Positions 6,769 to 14,978 of a stretch of DNA of 64,000 nucleotides are shown piece by piece. Location: NCBI GenBank assembly GCA_023397655.1, contig JAEWTW010000045.1, positions 7,643-71,642 of the forward strand, given 5' to 3'. How positions within the stretch are numbered: the first letter of the stretch is position 1; each line of letters starts with the position of its first letter. The position numbers were made by a program, and so were the translations under genes. The notes under the pieces are model-generated. The model was not told the origin of the DNA. It saw only the letters and a program-made list of their open reading frames with translations, and searched no databases. The stretch comes from Bacillota bacterium (lineage in GTDB: Bacteria > Bacillota > Clostridia > Christensenellales > SZUA-584).

Positions 6769-8529
6769 ATGGCCGATAGGCAGTCAGTTGATTCAAATAA
6801 AAAAGGTTTAAAGATATTTCTGATCTCATCAGCCGGCGTTCTTGTGGCAGCGCTTGCCATAATCGCCGTGCTGCTTTTGGGGAACAAGACCATTACCGAA
6901 GACAGGGTTGTGCGTGTAATGGAATACGGCACCGTGCTACAAGGCGTATCCGTCAACGGCATTGATTTGTCCGGAATGACGACAGAAGAAGCCGGTGCCG
7001 CCACAGCGGATGTTGAAACGCAGCTGCTGACCGAAGCGACATTCAATCTCGACGTCAACGGCACGGTCGTCACGCGTACCTCTACAGATTTTGAGCTGTA
7101 CACAGATTATACCGACGCCATCCAAAAGGCGGTGGAATACGGCCATACCGGCAGCTTTGAGGACAGGCTTCAGGCAGCCAACGAAGCCAGAGATTCGGGC
7201 ATGGACATTCCGGTTAATGTGCTTTACGACGAAGCCACACTGACTTCTGTGCTGGCTGCGTTGAAGACGGAACTTGATACCGAGCCGATCAATGCAACGG
7301 CAACTTTTATGCCCTGGGGTTATACGCTGGATGCCGACGGCAACGCCGTCCCCTGGGAGCCGGATCTGAAGGCCATGGCGGATGCCCATTCCAAAGGCAA
7401 GGAATTTGAGCAGCCCGCCCTTGTGCGCCTTCCCGATGCGGAAAAGCCTCTCGCTTTGCGTTATCAGTATTGGGACAACGACGAGTACGTCGATGGCTAT
7501 ATCCCGCGTGATTGGAATATCGCACGGTTCTCTTATACGCCGGAGGTCACCGGTATTGTCGTCAATACTCAGGCGATCTATGACCAGATCGTATCGCAGG
7601 TGCAGAGTGGGAGCTATTCCACCATCACGGTGCCTGTTGAAGTTACCGAACCCACCGTCAAGCTTGCAGATATCAAAAAAAGCACGATGCTCGTTTCTTC
7701 CTGGTCTTCCAGCTTTGGCGGCAGCAGCCATTACAACACCAGCAGAAACTGGAACGTTTCGAGAATGTCCAGTTTCATCAGTGGCGCAGTGATACTGCCG
7801 GGAGAACAGTGGACCATCAATACGGTGGCCGGCCCGAGAAACAGAACGACAGCGAAATCCATCGGATGGAAGGAAGCCGCAGGCATTGAAAACGGCGGAT
7901 ATACGCCGCAGGTCGGCGGCGGTGTCTGCCAGCTGGGCAGCACAACTTACAATGCGGCGCTCCGAGCTGGGCTTACGATCGTGTCGCAGACCCATCATAC
8001 GATACCGTCGGATTATATTCCGCTCGGTCTGGACGCGACGCTCAGCACGCCCAAACCCGATCTGGTGCTGAAAAACGACAATACGATGCCGGTCTATATC
8101 GTCTCATACGTCAACCCCAAGGACAAAAACGTGACGGTGGAGGTTTATGGCCAGCAGCCTGTTGATCCGACCTATGGTGAGGTCATATACGACTATACGT
8201 CCAACAACAAGGGGTCACGCTACGGCACGCCGACGCCGAAAACCATCACGAGCGAAGTTCCCATCACCGCTCCCGACGGTACCGTGGTCGATGCCAGCCG
8301 CCCCCAATACGAATATGCTAAATCGCGGAAGGGTACATCGATACAAACCTACAAGCACATCTACTCGTTGGATGGCAAGGAGCTTTGCGATCCCATCCCG
8401 TTTGAGAAGCACAGTTACCCGATAATACACGGAACTGTTTACGTGTACAGCCCGCCTGTGGTTGCAACACCGACACCAATCCCGTCTGAGCCGTCTCCTT
8501 CACCCTCGTCTAGCGGAGGGGCTGGCTGA
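6769..8529 (+). CDS. VanW-family membrane-anchored cell-wall protein (second of a tandem pair)
   Basis: 586 aa, starting at the ATG at 6769 with GGAGG 9 bases upstream. One N-terminal membrane segment (about residues 14-37) is followed by a peptidoglycan-binding-like region, which contains an extra insert (about 180-240) absent from its neighbour, and the VanW domain (about 340-480; WTINTVAGPRNRT, VGGGVCQLGSTTYNAA). The last 25 residues are a Pro/Ser/Thr linker (TPTPIPSEPSPSPSS), typical of extracellular wall proteins. It is a diverged paralogue of the preceding gene and has its own promoter, so the two could be expressed under different conditions. Confidence 0.9.
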   Translation: MADRQSVDSNKKGLKIFLISSAGVLVAALAIIAVLLLGNKTITEDRVVRVMEYGTVLQGVSVNGIDLSGMTTEEAGAATADVETQLLTEATFNLDVNGTVVTRTSTDFELYTDYTDAIQKAVEYGHTGSFEDRLQAANEARDSGMDIPVNVLYDEATLTSVLAALKTELDTEPINATATFMPWGYTLDADGNAVPWEPDLKAMADAHSKGKEFEQPALVRLPDAEKPLALRYQYWDNDEYVDGYIPRDWNIARFSYTPEVTGIVVNTQAIYDQIVSQVQSGSYSTITVPVEVTEPTVKLADIKKSTMLVSSWSSSFGGSSHYNTSRNWNVSRMSSFISGAVILPGEQWTINTVAGPRNRTTAKSIGWKEAAGIENGGYTPQVGGGVCQLGSTTYNAALRAGLTIVSQTHHTIPSDYIPLGLDATLSTPKPDLVLKNDNTMPVYIVSYVNPKDKNVTVEVYGQQPVDPTYGEVIYDYTSNNKGSRYGTPTPKTITSEVPITAPDGTVVDASRPQYEYAKSRKGTSIQTYKHIYSLDGKELCDPIPFEKHSYPIIHGTVYVYSPPVVATPTPIPSEPSPSPSSSGGAG

Positions 8530-8578
8530 CATTTGGGCCAATATGGCTTTATAAAGGGATTTATACACAAAAGCCCTG

Positions 8579-8607
8579 TTGACGGATATGTTTTTTGGTG
8601 CTATCAT
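8579..8607 (+). promoter_or_regulatory. Sigma-A promoter for the zinc-ribbon gene
   Basis: TTGACG (8579-8584), a 17-base spacer and TATCAT (8602-8607). The predicted transcript would start near 8614 and have a leader of about 155 bases. Confidence 0.6.
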
Positions 8608-8616
8608 AAACTCGAA

Positions 8617-8640
8617 TATATACCGTAAAAACGGTATATA
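8617..8640 (+). repeat. Perfect 10-bp inverted repeat at the predicted transcript start
   Basis: TATATACCGT (8617-8626), four A residues, then ACGGTATATA (8631-8640). It lies 10 bases past the -10 box, where it could be a repressor operator or a 5'-end hairpin stabilising the mRNA. No T run follows, so it is not a terminator. Confidence 0.8.
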
Positions 8641-8770
8641 CAAATACAAATGGTCGAGCGAAGCCGATGAAAGAATTTCTGACCGTGCGTGGTGTTCGTC
8701 AGAGCCTTCAGCCAGAGTTTGGAAATCATCTCGTCTTTAAAGAACCATGGGTAACAAAAAAGGAGTAAAA

Positions 8771-9052
8771 ATGTTTGAAGACAGAACACTGACGTGTGCA
8801 GACTGCGGCTCAGAGTTTACGTTTACCGTTTCTGAGCAGGAATTCTACCGGGAAAAGGGCTTCGAAAACGATCCCAAGAGATGCCAGTCTTGCCGGCAAT
8901 CGCGCAAGCAGCAGAAGCGGACAACCGACCGTCCGATGTTTGAAGCGACCTGCGCTGAATGCGGTGTCAAGACAAGGGTACCGTTCCAGCCGACAGGCGA
9001 GAGACCTGTTTATTGCAGCGACTGCTTCCGTTCCAGGAGAGACCGCTACTAA
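8771..9052 (+). CDS. Small double zinc-ribbon protein
   Basis: 93 aa. The ATG at 8771 has AGGAG 6 bases upstream; an ATG at 8747 has no such site. Two zinc-binding modules are visible: CADCGSEF...CQSC (about residues 8-43, zf-trcl type) and CAECGVKTRVPF...CSDC (about 60-87, CxxC_CxxC_SSSS type). The protein is basic between and after them (RQSRKQQKR, RSRRDRY), suggesting nucleic-acid or ribosome binding. This family is widespread in Firmicutes and Chloroflexi, often near cold-shock genes, but its function is unknown. It has its own promoter, an unusually long leader and its own terminator. Confidence 0.88.
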   Translation: MFEDRTLTCADCGSEFTFTVSEQEFYREKGFENDPKRCQSCRQSRKQQKRTTDRPMFEATCAECGVKTRVPFQPTGERPVYCSDCFRSRRDRY

Positions 9053-9069
9053 TCAACAAATAATCTCAG

Positions 9070-9099
9070 ACACCGTGCCGAAAATGACACGGTGTTTTT
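9070..9099 (+). terminator. Terminator after the zinc-ribbon gene
   Basis: An 8-bp perfect stem (ACACCGTG with CACGGTGT) is followed by five T residues, 18 bases past the stop codon. Confidence 0.88.
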
Positions 9100-9243
9100 C
9101 TTTGCTCCTTTATTAAGTATTGTACCAACCCCGGTCAGCTGGACGACGGACTCCCCGCTCTGTATTTGGCATAAAACGGCTTGCCTTTCTCACTAATACC
9201 TGCTATCCGCCAGGAATCCGCCATGAATATACAATATTAGCGT

Positions 9244-9272
9244 TTGACGCCAGCTTGTCCACGGAGTACGAT
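9244..9272 (+). promoter_or_regulatory. Sigma-A promoter for the DUF4064-like gene
   Basis: TTGACG (9244-9249), a 17-base spacer and TACGAT (9267-9272) lie 29 bases before the start codon. The sequence between the upstream terminator and this promoter shows nothing else recognisable. Confidence 0.55.
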
Positions 9273-9301
9273 GACTTTATAAAACCGATTGGAGGCTTAA
9301 T

Positions 9302-9943
9302 ATGAGAACAAGAACATCACCCGTCGTACTGGGTTTTATTTGGGGCATGTTCAGCATGCTGCTGAGTTTCGCTGTTGTCAGCGTATTTGCTTCGCTTCAG
9401 GTTGTTTTCACCGGGTTCCCGATGTTTGCTTACAACGGGGAGACTCAATACATCATCATTGCCGCTGTATTTTTGCTCAGCGTGGTGGGCGCTATCGGTT
9501 CGGGACTGGTTCCCCGTTTTCCGAAACTTGGCGGTTCCTTCTTGCTGTTGTCCTGCTGCGGCGTCGCACTGCTGTTGTTCGCTCCTGTGCTGATGCAGTC
9601 CTTCAGCTTTGCGCCGCTTGAGGCGTATAACATCAAAGTAACACCGCTGGCGCTGCTGATCACCGACTTTACGCTGATCGTGTTTACCGTAATCGGTCTG
9701 ACGGGCGGCGTCCTCGCCTTCATACCCAAAAAGATGCACAAGCTGTCGGAACCAATAAAACCACAGCTGCCATATGTGCCGGTCGAATCCACACCTGCCC
9801 GGCCCACTGTGCCCGCACAGGTTCAGCCGGTTCCCCCGACCATGCCCGCACCGCCTGTAACCGCCGCTCCGCCTGCCGCACCGCCGGAAATCATACAGGC
9901 TGGCCCAGCCTTGACGGACATTGATCTGATGGATCTGGAGTAG
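9302..9943 (+). CDS. Four-helix membrane protein, DUF4064-like
   Basis: 213 aa. Four hydrophobic segments (about residues 8-33, 47-66, 75-97 and 112-138) form a compact membrane domain resembling DUF4064. A cytoplasmic or external tail (about 145-213) is very rich in proline and alanine and ends with an acidic TDIDLMDLE motif. The function is unknown. GGAGG lies 7 bases before the ATG. It stands alone between its own promoter and a convergent terminator. Confidence 0.72.
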   Translation: MRTRTSPVVLGFIWGMFSMLLSFAVVSVFASLQVVFTGFPMFAYNGETQYIIIAAVFLLSVVGAIGSGLVPRFPKLGGSFLLLSCCGVALLLFAPVLMQSFSFAPLEAYNIKVTPLALLITDFTLIVFTVIGLTGGVLAFIPKKMHKLSEPIKPQLPYVPVESTPARPTVPAQVQPVPPTMPAPPVTAAPPAAPPEIIQAGPALTDIDLMDLE

Positions 9944-9980
9944 TATCGTTACGGCGCGCGTCGCAGAAGAACTTTAGATA

Positions 9981-10013
9981 GAAAAACGGCTTACGGTGAT
10001 TACCGTAAGCCGT
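9981..10013 (-). terminator. Terminator of the ferredoxin/CoA-disulfide-reductase operon
   Basis: A perfect 12-bp stem with a 4-base loop (9986-10013) is followed on the minus strand by five T residues. The hairpin could also slow plus-strand transcription from the preceding gene, but no T run lies on that side. Confidence 0.88.
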
Positions 10014-10029
10014 TGCCGTATTCCTTGAT

Positions 10030-12507
10030 TTATATGAACAGATTGGTGTCCGACTGCTCTGCGGCACCCAGGTAGGACGCAACGCCTGCCAGCTCAATGC
10101 CGTCGATCAGCTCTTCCTCATGAATGCCCATCACATCCATCGACATGGTGCACGCCACCAGCCTAACACCGTATTTTTGAGCCTGTGCAATCAACTCATC
10201 CAGCGACGCCACATTTTTCTTTTTCATGATTCCCTTCATCATGAAGGAACCCATGCCCATCATGTTCATCTTGGAGAGTTTGAGCTTCCCTGTGCCGCGC
10301 GGCATCATAGCACCGAACATTTTCTCGATGAATGATTTTTTAACTTTCACCTTATCGCGGCGGCGCAGCACGTTGAGCCCCCAGAAGGTGAAGAACATCG
10401 TCACCTTGCGACCCATGGCCGCGGCGCCGTTGGCAATGATAAAGCTGGCCAGCGCCTTATCCAGATCACCGCTGAACACGATGATCGACTTGTCATCGCC
10501 CGAAGCTGCCATGCAGCTGCCAGCCGTGGCCGACTCACCCTCGCAGCCCTTTTTAATCCATACCGAAAAACTGTCGTCCAGTTTCTCGCCCTTCAGATAG
10601 GTGTTTTTCGTACGGGCGCACCACGATGACGCATCTGAGAAAAAGCCGGGGTCGGTGGAGGTGATATTGATCACGTCGCCCGTTTCGGCGGCGATCATTG
10701 CCTCATAGAGTTTGATCACCGGTCCGGGACACTGCAGTCCGCAAGCGTTCACAGAAATCGTACTGCTCTCCTTTTTAGCTGTCATTGGTATGCTCTTATC
10801 CTCTTTCACTGCTCGCTCTCCCTCCTTGTCGGTATCTTCAGGGGGCGCTGAGTAGTTCCTGCTCGCGACCCGGTAAGTCGTGTATCCACCGGCCAAGTTG
10901 CGCACATTGGCAAACCCGTTCTGCATCAGCATGCGGCAGGCGATGTAAGCCCTGATGCCGACCGCGCAATAAACGACATAGGATTTGCTCTTGTCCAGCG
11001 TATTCAGCTTGCCGCGCAGGCCGTCCACAGGAATATTGACGCTGCCTGGGATCGCGCCCATCGACACCTCTGCCGGCGTACGCACATCCAGCATCACCGT
11101 ATCCTCCGGCAGATCCTTGAGTTCGGCATATGTGATGTTGTCCACGGTGCCGGAAAGTACGTTCTCCGCCGAGTAGCCCGCCATATTGACCGGATCCTTC
11201 GCCGATGAATACGGAGGGGCATAGCTCAGTTCAAGCTCCTCCAAGTCGTAGACGGTCGCGCCAAACTTGATCGCCGCAGCCACCACGTCCACTCGCTTTT
11301 CGACGCCCTTATAGCCCACAGCCTGTACGCCCAGCACCTTGCCGTCCGGTTTGGCAAACAGCAGCTTCAAGCTCAGCGGCAGACCGCCGGGATAATAACC
11401 CGCGTGCGACAGCGGATGAATCAGCGTCACCTTGTAGTCCTCGTTCAGCTTTTTGCCCGCCGCGTTCAGCTGACGCTCGTTGAGTCCCGTGGATGCCACC
11501 GTCAGGTCAAACACCTTCGCCACGCTCGCCCCTTGCGTTCCGCGGTATTTGCGGTTCAGGCCGCAGATGTTGTCCGCCGCCATGCGGCCCATCTTGTTGG
11601 CTGGCCCCGCCAGCGGTATCATCGTGCGTTCATGCGTGATAAAATGCTCTGTCTCCACCACGTCGCCCACGGCATATATGCTATCGTCCGATGTTTTCAG
11701 GCTATCGTCCACCACGATGCCGCCGCGCGCGTTCAGCTCAATGCCGCTGCTTTTGGCCAGCTCGGAGTTCGGCCTGACGCCGATTGCCAGTATTACGATG
11801 TCCGCCGCCACAGTGCGTTTATCGGTAACAACTTTCACACCCGCTTCAGCCTCGTCAAAACGCACCACGCGCTCACCCAGCGCCAGCTTGACGCCGCTGT
11901 CCGCAATATGTTTGTGCAGTATCTGCGCCATTTCAAAATCAACCGTCGGCATCACCTGATCCATCATCTCGACCAGCGTGACGGCAAGCCCGGCGTGCCT
12001 GAGGTTTTCCGCCATCTCGAGGCCGATGAAGCCGCCGCCCACTACAACGGCTGTACGCGCCGCGCCATCCTTCATCGAAGCAACGATCCTGTCCATGTCC
12101 GGTATGTTCCACAGCGGCATCACGCGTGCGCTGTCAGCCCCCGGTATGGGCGGCACCACCGGCGTCGAACCCGGAGATAAAACGAGCACATCATAGCCTT
12201 CGGTGTATTCCTGCCCGTCCTTGCGCACCGTTACACTCTTTGCTGCCCGGTCGATTGAAACAACTTCGCTGCCCACCCGAACGTCCACGTTGAAGCGTGC
12301 ATGAAAGGATTCTGGCGTCTGCAGCAGCAGCTTGCCGCGTTCTTCAATCACGCCGCCCACATGATAGGGCAGGCCGCAGTTCGCAAACGAGATGTACGGC
12401 CCTTTCTCCAGCATAACAATCTGGGCCGTTTCATCCAGCCTTCTCAAACGTGCCGCACAACTTGCGCCGCCAGCCACGCCGCCTACGATGACAACCTTTT
12501 TAGACAT
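10030..12507 (-). CDS. Four-domain CoA-disulfide reductase-like flavoprotein (FAD/NAD - rhodanese - TusA - DsrE)
   Basis: 825 aa. Residues 1-445 are a pyridine-nucleotide-disulfide oxidoreductase of the CoA-disulfide/NADH-oxidase/persulfide-reductase type: GGVAGGASCAARLRR binds FAD, NCGLPY carries the redox Cys44, VVGGGFIGLEMAE binds NAD(P)H and YAVGDV closes the FAD site. A rhodanese domain follows (about 455-550, active Cys in VVYCAVGIRA), then TusA (about 585-655, CGLQCPGPVIKL with the CPxP motif) and a DsrE/F-type domain (about 670-825). This chain of sulfur-carrier modules fits polysulfide or CoA-persulfide reduction with persulfide relay. It lies 4 bases after a ferredoxin gene and is co-transcribed with it. 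Confidence 0.93.
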   Translation of the reverse strand: MSKKVVIVGGVAGGASCAARLRRLDETAQIVMLEKGPYISFANCGLPYHVGGVIEERGKLLLQTPESFHARFNVDVRVGSEVVSIDRAAKSVTVRKDGQEYTEGYDVLVLSPGSTPVVPPIPGADSARVMPLWNIPDMDRIVASMKDGAARTAVVVGGGFIGLEMAENLRHAGLAVTLVEMMDQVMPTVDFEMAQILHKHIADSGVKLALGERVVRFDEAEAGVKVVTDKRTVAADIVILAIGVRPNSELAKSSGIELNARGGIVVDDSLKTSDDSIYAVGDVVETEHFITHERTMIPLAGPANKMGRMAADNICGLNRKYRGTQGASVAKVFDLTVASTGLNERQLNAAGKKLNEDYKVTLIHPLSHAGYYPGGLPLSLKLLFAKPDGKVLGVQAVGYKGVEKRVDVVAAAIKFGATVYDLEELELSYAPPYSSAKDPVNMAGYSAENVLSGTVDNITYAELKDLPEDTVMLDVRTPAEVSMGAIPGSVNIPVDGLRGKLNTLDKSKSYVVYCAVGIRAYIACRMLMQNGFANVRNLAGGYTTYRVASRNYSAPPEDTDKEGERAVKEDKSIPMTAKKESSTISVNACGLQCPGPVIKLYEAMIAAETGDVINITSTDPGFFSDASSWCARTKNTYLKGEKLDDSFSVWIKKGCEGESATAGSCMAASGDDKSIIVFSGDLDKALASFIIANGAAAMGRKVTMFFTFWGLNVLRRRDKVKVKKSFIEKMFGAMMPRGTGKLKLSKMNMMGMGSFMMKGIMKKKNVASLDELIAQAQKYGVRLVACTMSMDVMGIHEEELIDGIELAGVASYLGAAEQSDTNLFI

Positions 12508-12511
12508 AAAC

Positions 12512-12703
12512 TTACCTCTCTTTTTTCAAAACTAGCGCGTTCATGGGACAAAACCTGACGCACTTGCCGCATTCTATACATTTGTTATTATCAACAGCCG
12601 GTGCTTCCACCGATATCTGAGACAACGCCCCCACCGGACATACGGCGATCGAGGGGCACTTGTGATTCTGCGGGCACCGCTGTGCGATGACTTCTAAACT
12701 CAA
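12512..12703 (-). CDS. 4Fe-4S ferredoxin-like protein
   Basis: 63 aa. It starts with TTG at 12703; GGAGGG lies 6 bases upstream and no ATG is available. The C-terminal half has a complete CIECGKCVRFCP cluster motif. The N-terminal half has Cys10, Cys16 and Cys22-Pro in an unusual C-x5-C-x5-CP spacing, so a second cluster is possible but not certain. It probably delivers electrons to the adjacent flavoprotein. The 4-base gap to that gene implies one operon. Confidence 0.85.
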   Translation of the reverse strand: MSLEVIAQRCPQNHKCPSIAVCPVGALSQISVEAPAVDNNKCIECGKCVRFCPMNALVLKKER

Positions 12704-12829
12704 TGCAATCCCTCCTGCAATTATAATTCGATATATTTTTCACAATTATTAATATACGACAGTGGCCGGCGTTACTTCCGTGACTTTATCACTATAAATG
12801 AAGGTTATTTTATTCCTCCGGTCAGAACA

Positions 12830-12863
12830 TAAAAACAGCCGCTGCTTTTTCACGCAGCGGCTG
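12830..12863 (-). terminator. Terminator of the sleB-like gene
   Basis: A perfect 10-bp stem (CAGCCGCTGC with GCAGCGGCTG, 8-base loop) is followed on the minus strand by five T residues, 13 bases past the stop codon. Confidence 0.9.
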
Positions 12864-12876
12864 CTTCATTATTAAC

Positions 12877-14280
12877 TCAAAGAAACTCATCGATGTATTT
12901 ATCCACTCCATATTTTTTGATCAGCTTCTCGACGGTGCCCTTACCGGCGACACCGTCCGCATCCAGCCCGTTATCCTTCTGGAACTGTATCAGTGCCTCT
13001 TTCGTGCTCAGGCCAAAGTATTTATCGGTGCTCACCTTGTATCCCAGCTCTTTGAGCATGAGCTGAATACGTTTGACTCTGTTCTCCGGTTTGCATCCGT
13101 ATTGAGCGTATTTGTATGTCCGGTCAAACAACGCTGGCGGCACGTCATCACCGTTATATCGGCCGCTGTAATCCTCAGTATAGAAGTAATGGTTGCCAAT
13201 TTGCTTCCAGAATTCAAAAGATCTCCAGGATCCGCCGCTTGTCTTGAAATAATAGGTGTTCTGCGGCACCTTCCAGACTTCATCATCCAACACGGCATGC
13301 GCTGCGTCAATGCAGGACTGCTTGGGCACAGTATCGGAATGATAGGCAAACCGGCCCGCAACCGATGCAATTGTGTTGCCAAAGTGGCTGCTAAATACAC
13401 TATTCATAACCACATTGCCCACCGCTATCTTGCCTGTATCCGACTCTCCGCCCGACTCAGTCTGTATGATCTGTGCCAGCATATATAGCTCATCGTCGGT
13501 ATAGTTGTAATGATTGTTTGAGTATCCCACCTCGTTGTAATAAGGCCCTTCGGACACCACGAAGTAGTCCAGCATTTTGTCCATATCCGTATCCGGTCTG
13601 GGATCAGGTGTGGGCGTCGGCTTCGGTGTGGGCTTCGGTGTCGGTTTAGGCGTGGGCTTAGGCGTAGACTTGGGCTTGGGCGTGGGCGTCGGTTCTGCTG
13701 TTTTCTTGGCTGATGGTTCGGGCGTTTTAGACGGCTTGGGCGTTGCAGTCGGCGCAACGTCGGGGCGCGTTGTATATATCGGCGCAATATCCGGCCTTGT
13801 GGTGGGAACAGTGTTCACAGATTGAACGGCTGTTTCCTGATCCGCAGCCGACACTTGTCCGTCCGACCCCTGGTTATTCATCTGAATGTTTAAGGTGGCC
13901 AGTTCGTCAGCGGGCGGTACAGCCGCTTTCCCCGGTACAAACAGCACCAGCAGCACGGTGATAATCACCATCATGCCGGCGCCCGCGTAGACCACAAGCC
14001 GCCTTTTGCTGATACTTTTTTTACCGTCGAACTTTACCGCACCGGCTTTACCCGTCAGTTTTTTCTTAAGATATATTAAAATCGCACGAATCAGCCGGAC
14101 TACCTTTTTGCTCCGGCTTGTCCGCTTTGAGGGCTGAGCAGCAACGTCACTTTGCCGGGTCAGGGAAACCGGACGCGGGTTTTGAGACGCAGCTTTATCC
14201 GCGCCTTTACTGCGCAGGCGTTTAAGCATGACGGATATCAGCGTATTCTTTTTTGCATGCTTTGCCGTCTTCTTGGGCAT
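12877..14280 (-). CDS. SleB/CwlJ-type cell-wall hydrolase with membrane anchor and C-terminal peptidoglycan-binding domain
   Basis: 467 aa from the ATG at 14280 (GGGAG 7 bases upstream); longer in-frame starts lie inside the promoter. A very basic cytoplasmic stretch (1-94) precedes one membrane segment (about 95-116). A long Thr/Pro/Lys linker with repeated KPTP units leads to a Hydrolase_2 (SleB/CwlJ) domain (about 285-395; LAQIIQTESGGES with the likely catalytic Glu, KIAVGNVVMN, YYFKTSGG). A PG_binding_1 domain ends the protein (about 405-465). SleB is a spore-cortex lytic transglycosylase, but the membrane anchor and vegetative-type promoter suggest this paralogue may remodel the growing wall. 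SleB usually has its binding domain at the N-terminus, so the order here is reversed. Confidence 0.9.
   Translation of the reverse strand: MPKKTAKHAKKNTLISVMLKRLRSKGADKAASQNPRPVSLTRQSDVAAQPSKRTSRSKKVVRLIRAILIYLKKKLTGKAGAVKFDGKKSISKRRLVVYAGAGMMVIITVLLVLFVPGKAAVPPADELATLNIQMNNQGSDGQVSAADQETAVQSVNTVPTTRPDIAPIYTTRPDVAPTATPKPSKTPEPSAKKTAEPTPTPKPKSTPKPTPKPTPKPTPKPTPTPDPRPDTDMDKMLDYFVVSEGPYYNEVGYSNNHYNYTDDELYMLAQIIQTESGGESDTGKIAVGNVVMNSVFSSHFGNTIASVAGRFAYHSDTVPKQSCIDAAHAVLDDEVWKVPQNTYYFKTSGGSWRSFEFWKQIGNHYFYTEDYSGRYNGDDVPPALFDRTYKYAQYGCKPENRVKRIQLMLKELGYKVSTDKYFGLSTKEALIQFQKDNGLDADGVAGKGTVEKLIKKYGVDKYIDEFL
13607..13694 (-). repeat. Degenerate tandem repeat encoding the KPTP linker
   Basis: Inside the SleB-like gene, degenerate 6- and 12-base units (GGCTTCGGTGT-like on the plus strand) repeat in tandem and encode successive Lys-Pro-Thr-Pro units. 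Such coding repeats can change copy number by slippage. Confidence 0.7.
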
Positions 14281-14308
14281 ACAGACGCTCCCATTAAATG
14301 ATAATGGC

Positions 14309-14337
14309 AGTATAAACGATATATTGCGTTTTGTCAA
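14309..14337 (-). promoter_or_regulatory. Sigma-A promoter for the sleB-like gene
   Basis: On the minus strand TTGACA (14337-14332), a 17-base spacer and TATACT (14314-14309). This is close to the vegetative consensus. Confidence 0.8.
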
Positions 14338-14389
14338 TGTTGTCGTAATACTTTCGTAATATTTAAGGTGTTGACTTGCATTATATGGT

Positions 14390-14417
14390 TTTACTTTCAC
14401 TCAGCAGATAGTATAAT
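14390..14417 (+). promoter_or_regulatory. Probable sigma-A promoter for the DUF2569-like gene
   Basis: TTTACT (14390-14395), 16 bases, then TATAAT (14412-14417). A second TATAAT at 14423-14428 makes the exact -10 uncertain. Confidence 0.45.
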
Positions 14418-14453
14418 AACAATATAATAATCATGGAGGGCGGCGTACTCAAA

Positions 14454-14948
14454 ATGAACCAAAATGAATCTTCACTGACAATACCGCAACAACCCATTGA
14501 ATATCCCTATGATTATGATCCTTCACTTATTGGAATAGGGGGCTGGCTCATACTTGTCGTGATCGGTCGGATATTGAGCGTTATAATTGGCGTATATAAC
14601 TTCGCCAATACACTTATCATATTTAATCAATACAATGTATCTGGTTTCTGGGCCTATGCCATTACTTGCATCGAGATGCTGAACAGTGTCGGACTTTCTT
14701 TTGTGATGCTCATCTTAATATTCAAGCGCAATATCGTTTTCAGAAGACTTTTCGTCATTCAAATGTCCATTGCGATTATTGGTGCACTGTTAATCGGTAT
14801 CTATACCTCCATATACACCACCTTGATAAGTACTATAGCGAGTACTGTTGTTTGGACCATTTATTTATACAGATCACTGCGTGTTAAAAATACATTTATA
14901 TATGATAAGATGTATCCCGCACCTGCTCCGGCAACCGATCAGCACTAA
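14454..14948 (+). CDS. DUF2569-like four-helix membrane protein
   Basis: 164 aa from the ATG at 14454; an in-frame ATG at 14433 sits inside the GGAGGG ribosome-binding site and has none of its own, although the spacing to 14454 is long (13 bases). The GIGGWLILVVIGRI motif near the start is typical of DUF2569. Four hydrophobic segments follow (about residues 28-55, 66-88, 97-118 and 122-142), with a charged, proline-rich tail. The function is unknown. A+T content is higher than in neighbouring genes, which may hint at a different origin. Confidence 0.7.
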   Translation: MNQNESSLTIPQQPIEYPYDYDPSLIGIGGWLILVVIGRILSVIIGVYNFANTLIIFNQYNVSGFWAYAITCIEMLNSVGLSFVMLILIFKRNIVFRRLFVIQMSIAIIGALLIGIYTSIYTTLISTIASTVVWTIYLYRSLRVKNTFIYDKMYPAPAPATDQH

Positions 14949-14950
14949 AA

Positions 14951-14974
14951 AAAGGAGCCTTTCAAGGCTCCTTT
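14951..14974. terminator. Bidirectional terminator
   Basis: AAAGGAGCC, six bases, GGCTCCTTT, with T runs on both strands. It lies between convergent genes 3 bases past one stop and 5 bases past the other. Confidence 0.92.
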
Positions 14975-14978
14975 TTCT

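Noticed and set aside
5141..8529. Glycopeptide-resistance cluster
   Set aside because: Only VanW-family proteins are present; there is no vanH, ligase, vanX or vanS/R nearby.
13607..13694. Short tandem repeats as a possible CRISPR array
   Set aside because: They are in-frame coding repeats of a Lys-Pro-Thr-Pro linker with no spacers.
12877..14280. Assigning the hydrolase as the spore germination enzyme SleB itself
   Set aside because: It has a membrane anchor, a reversed domain order and a vegetative-type promoter, so only the family can be claimed.
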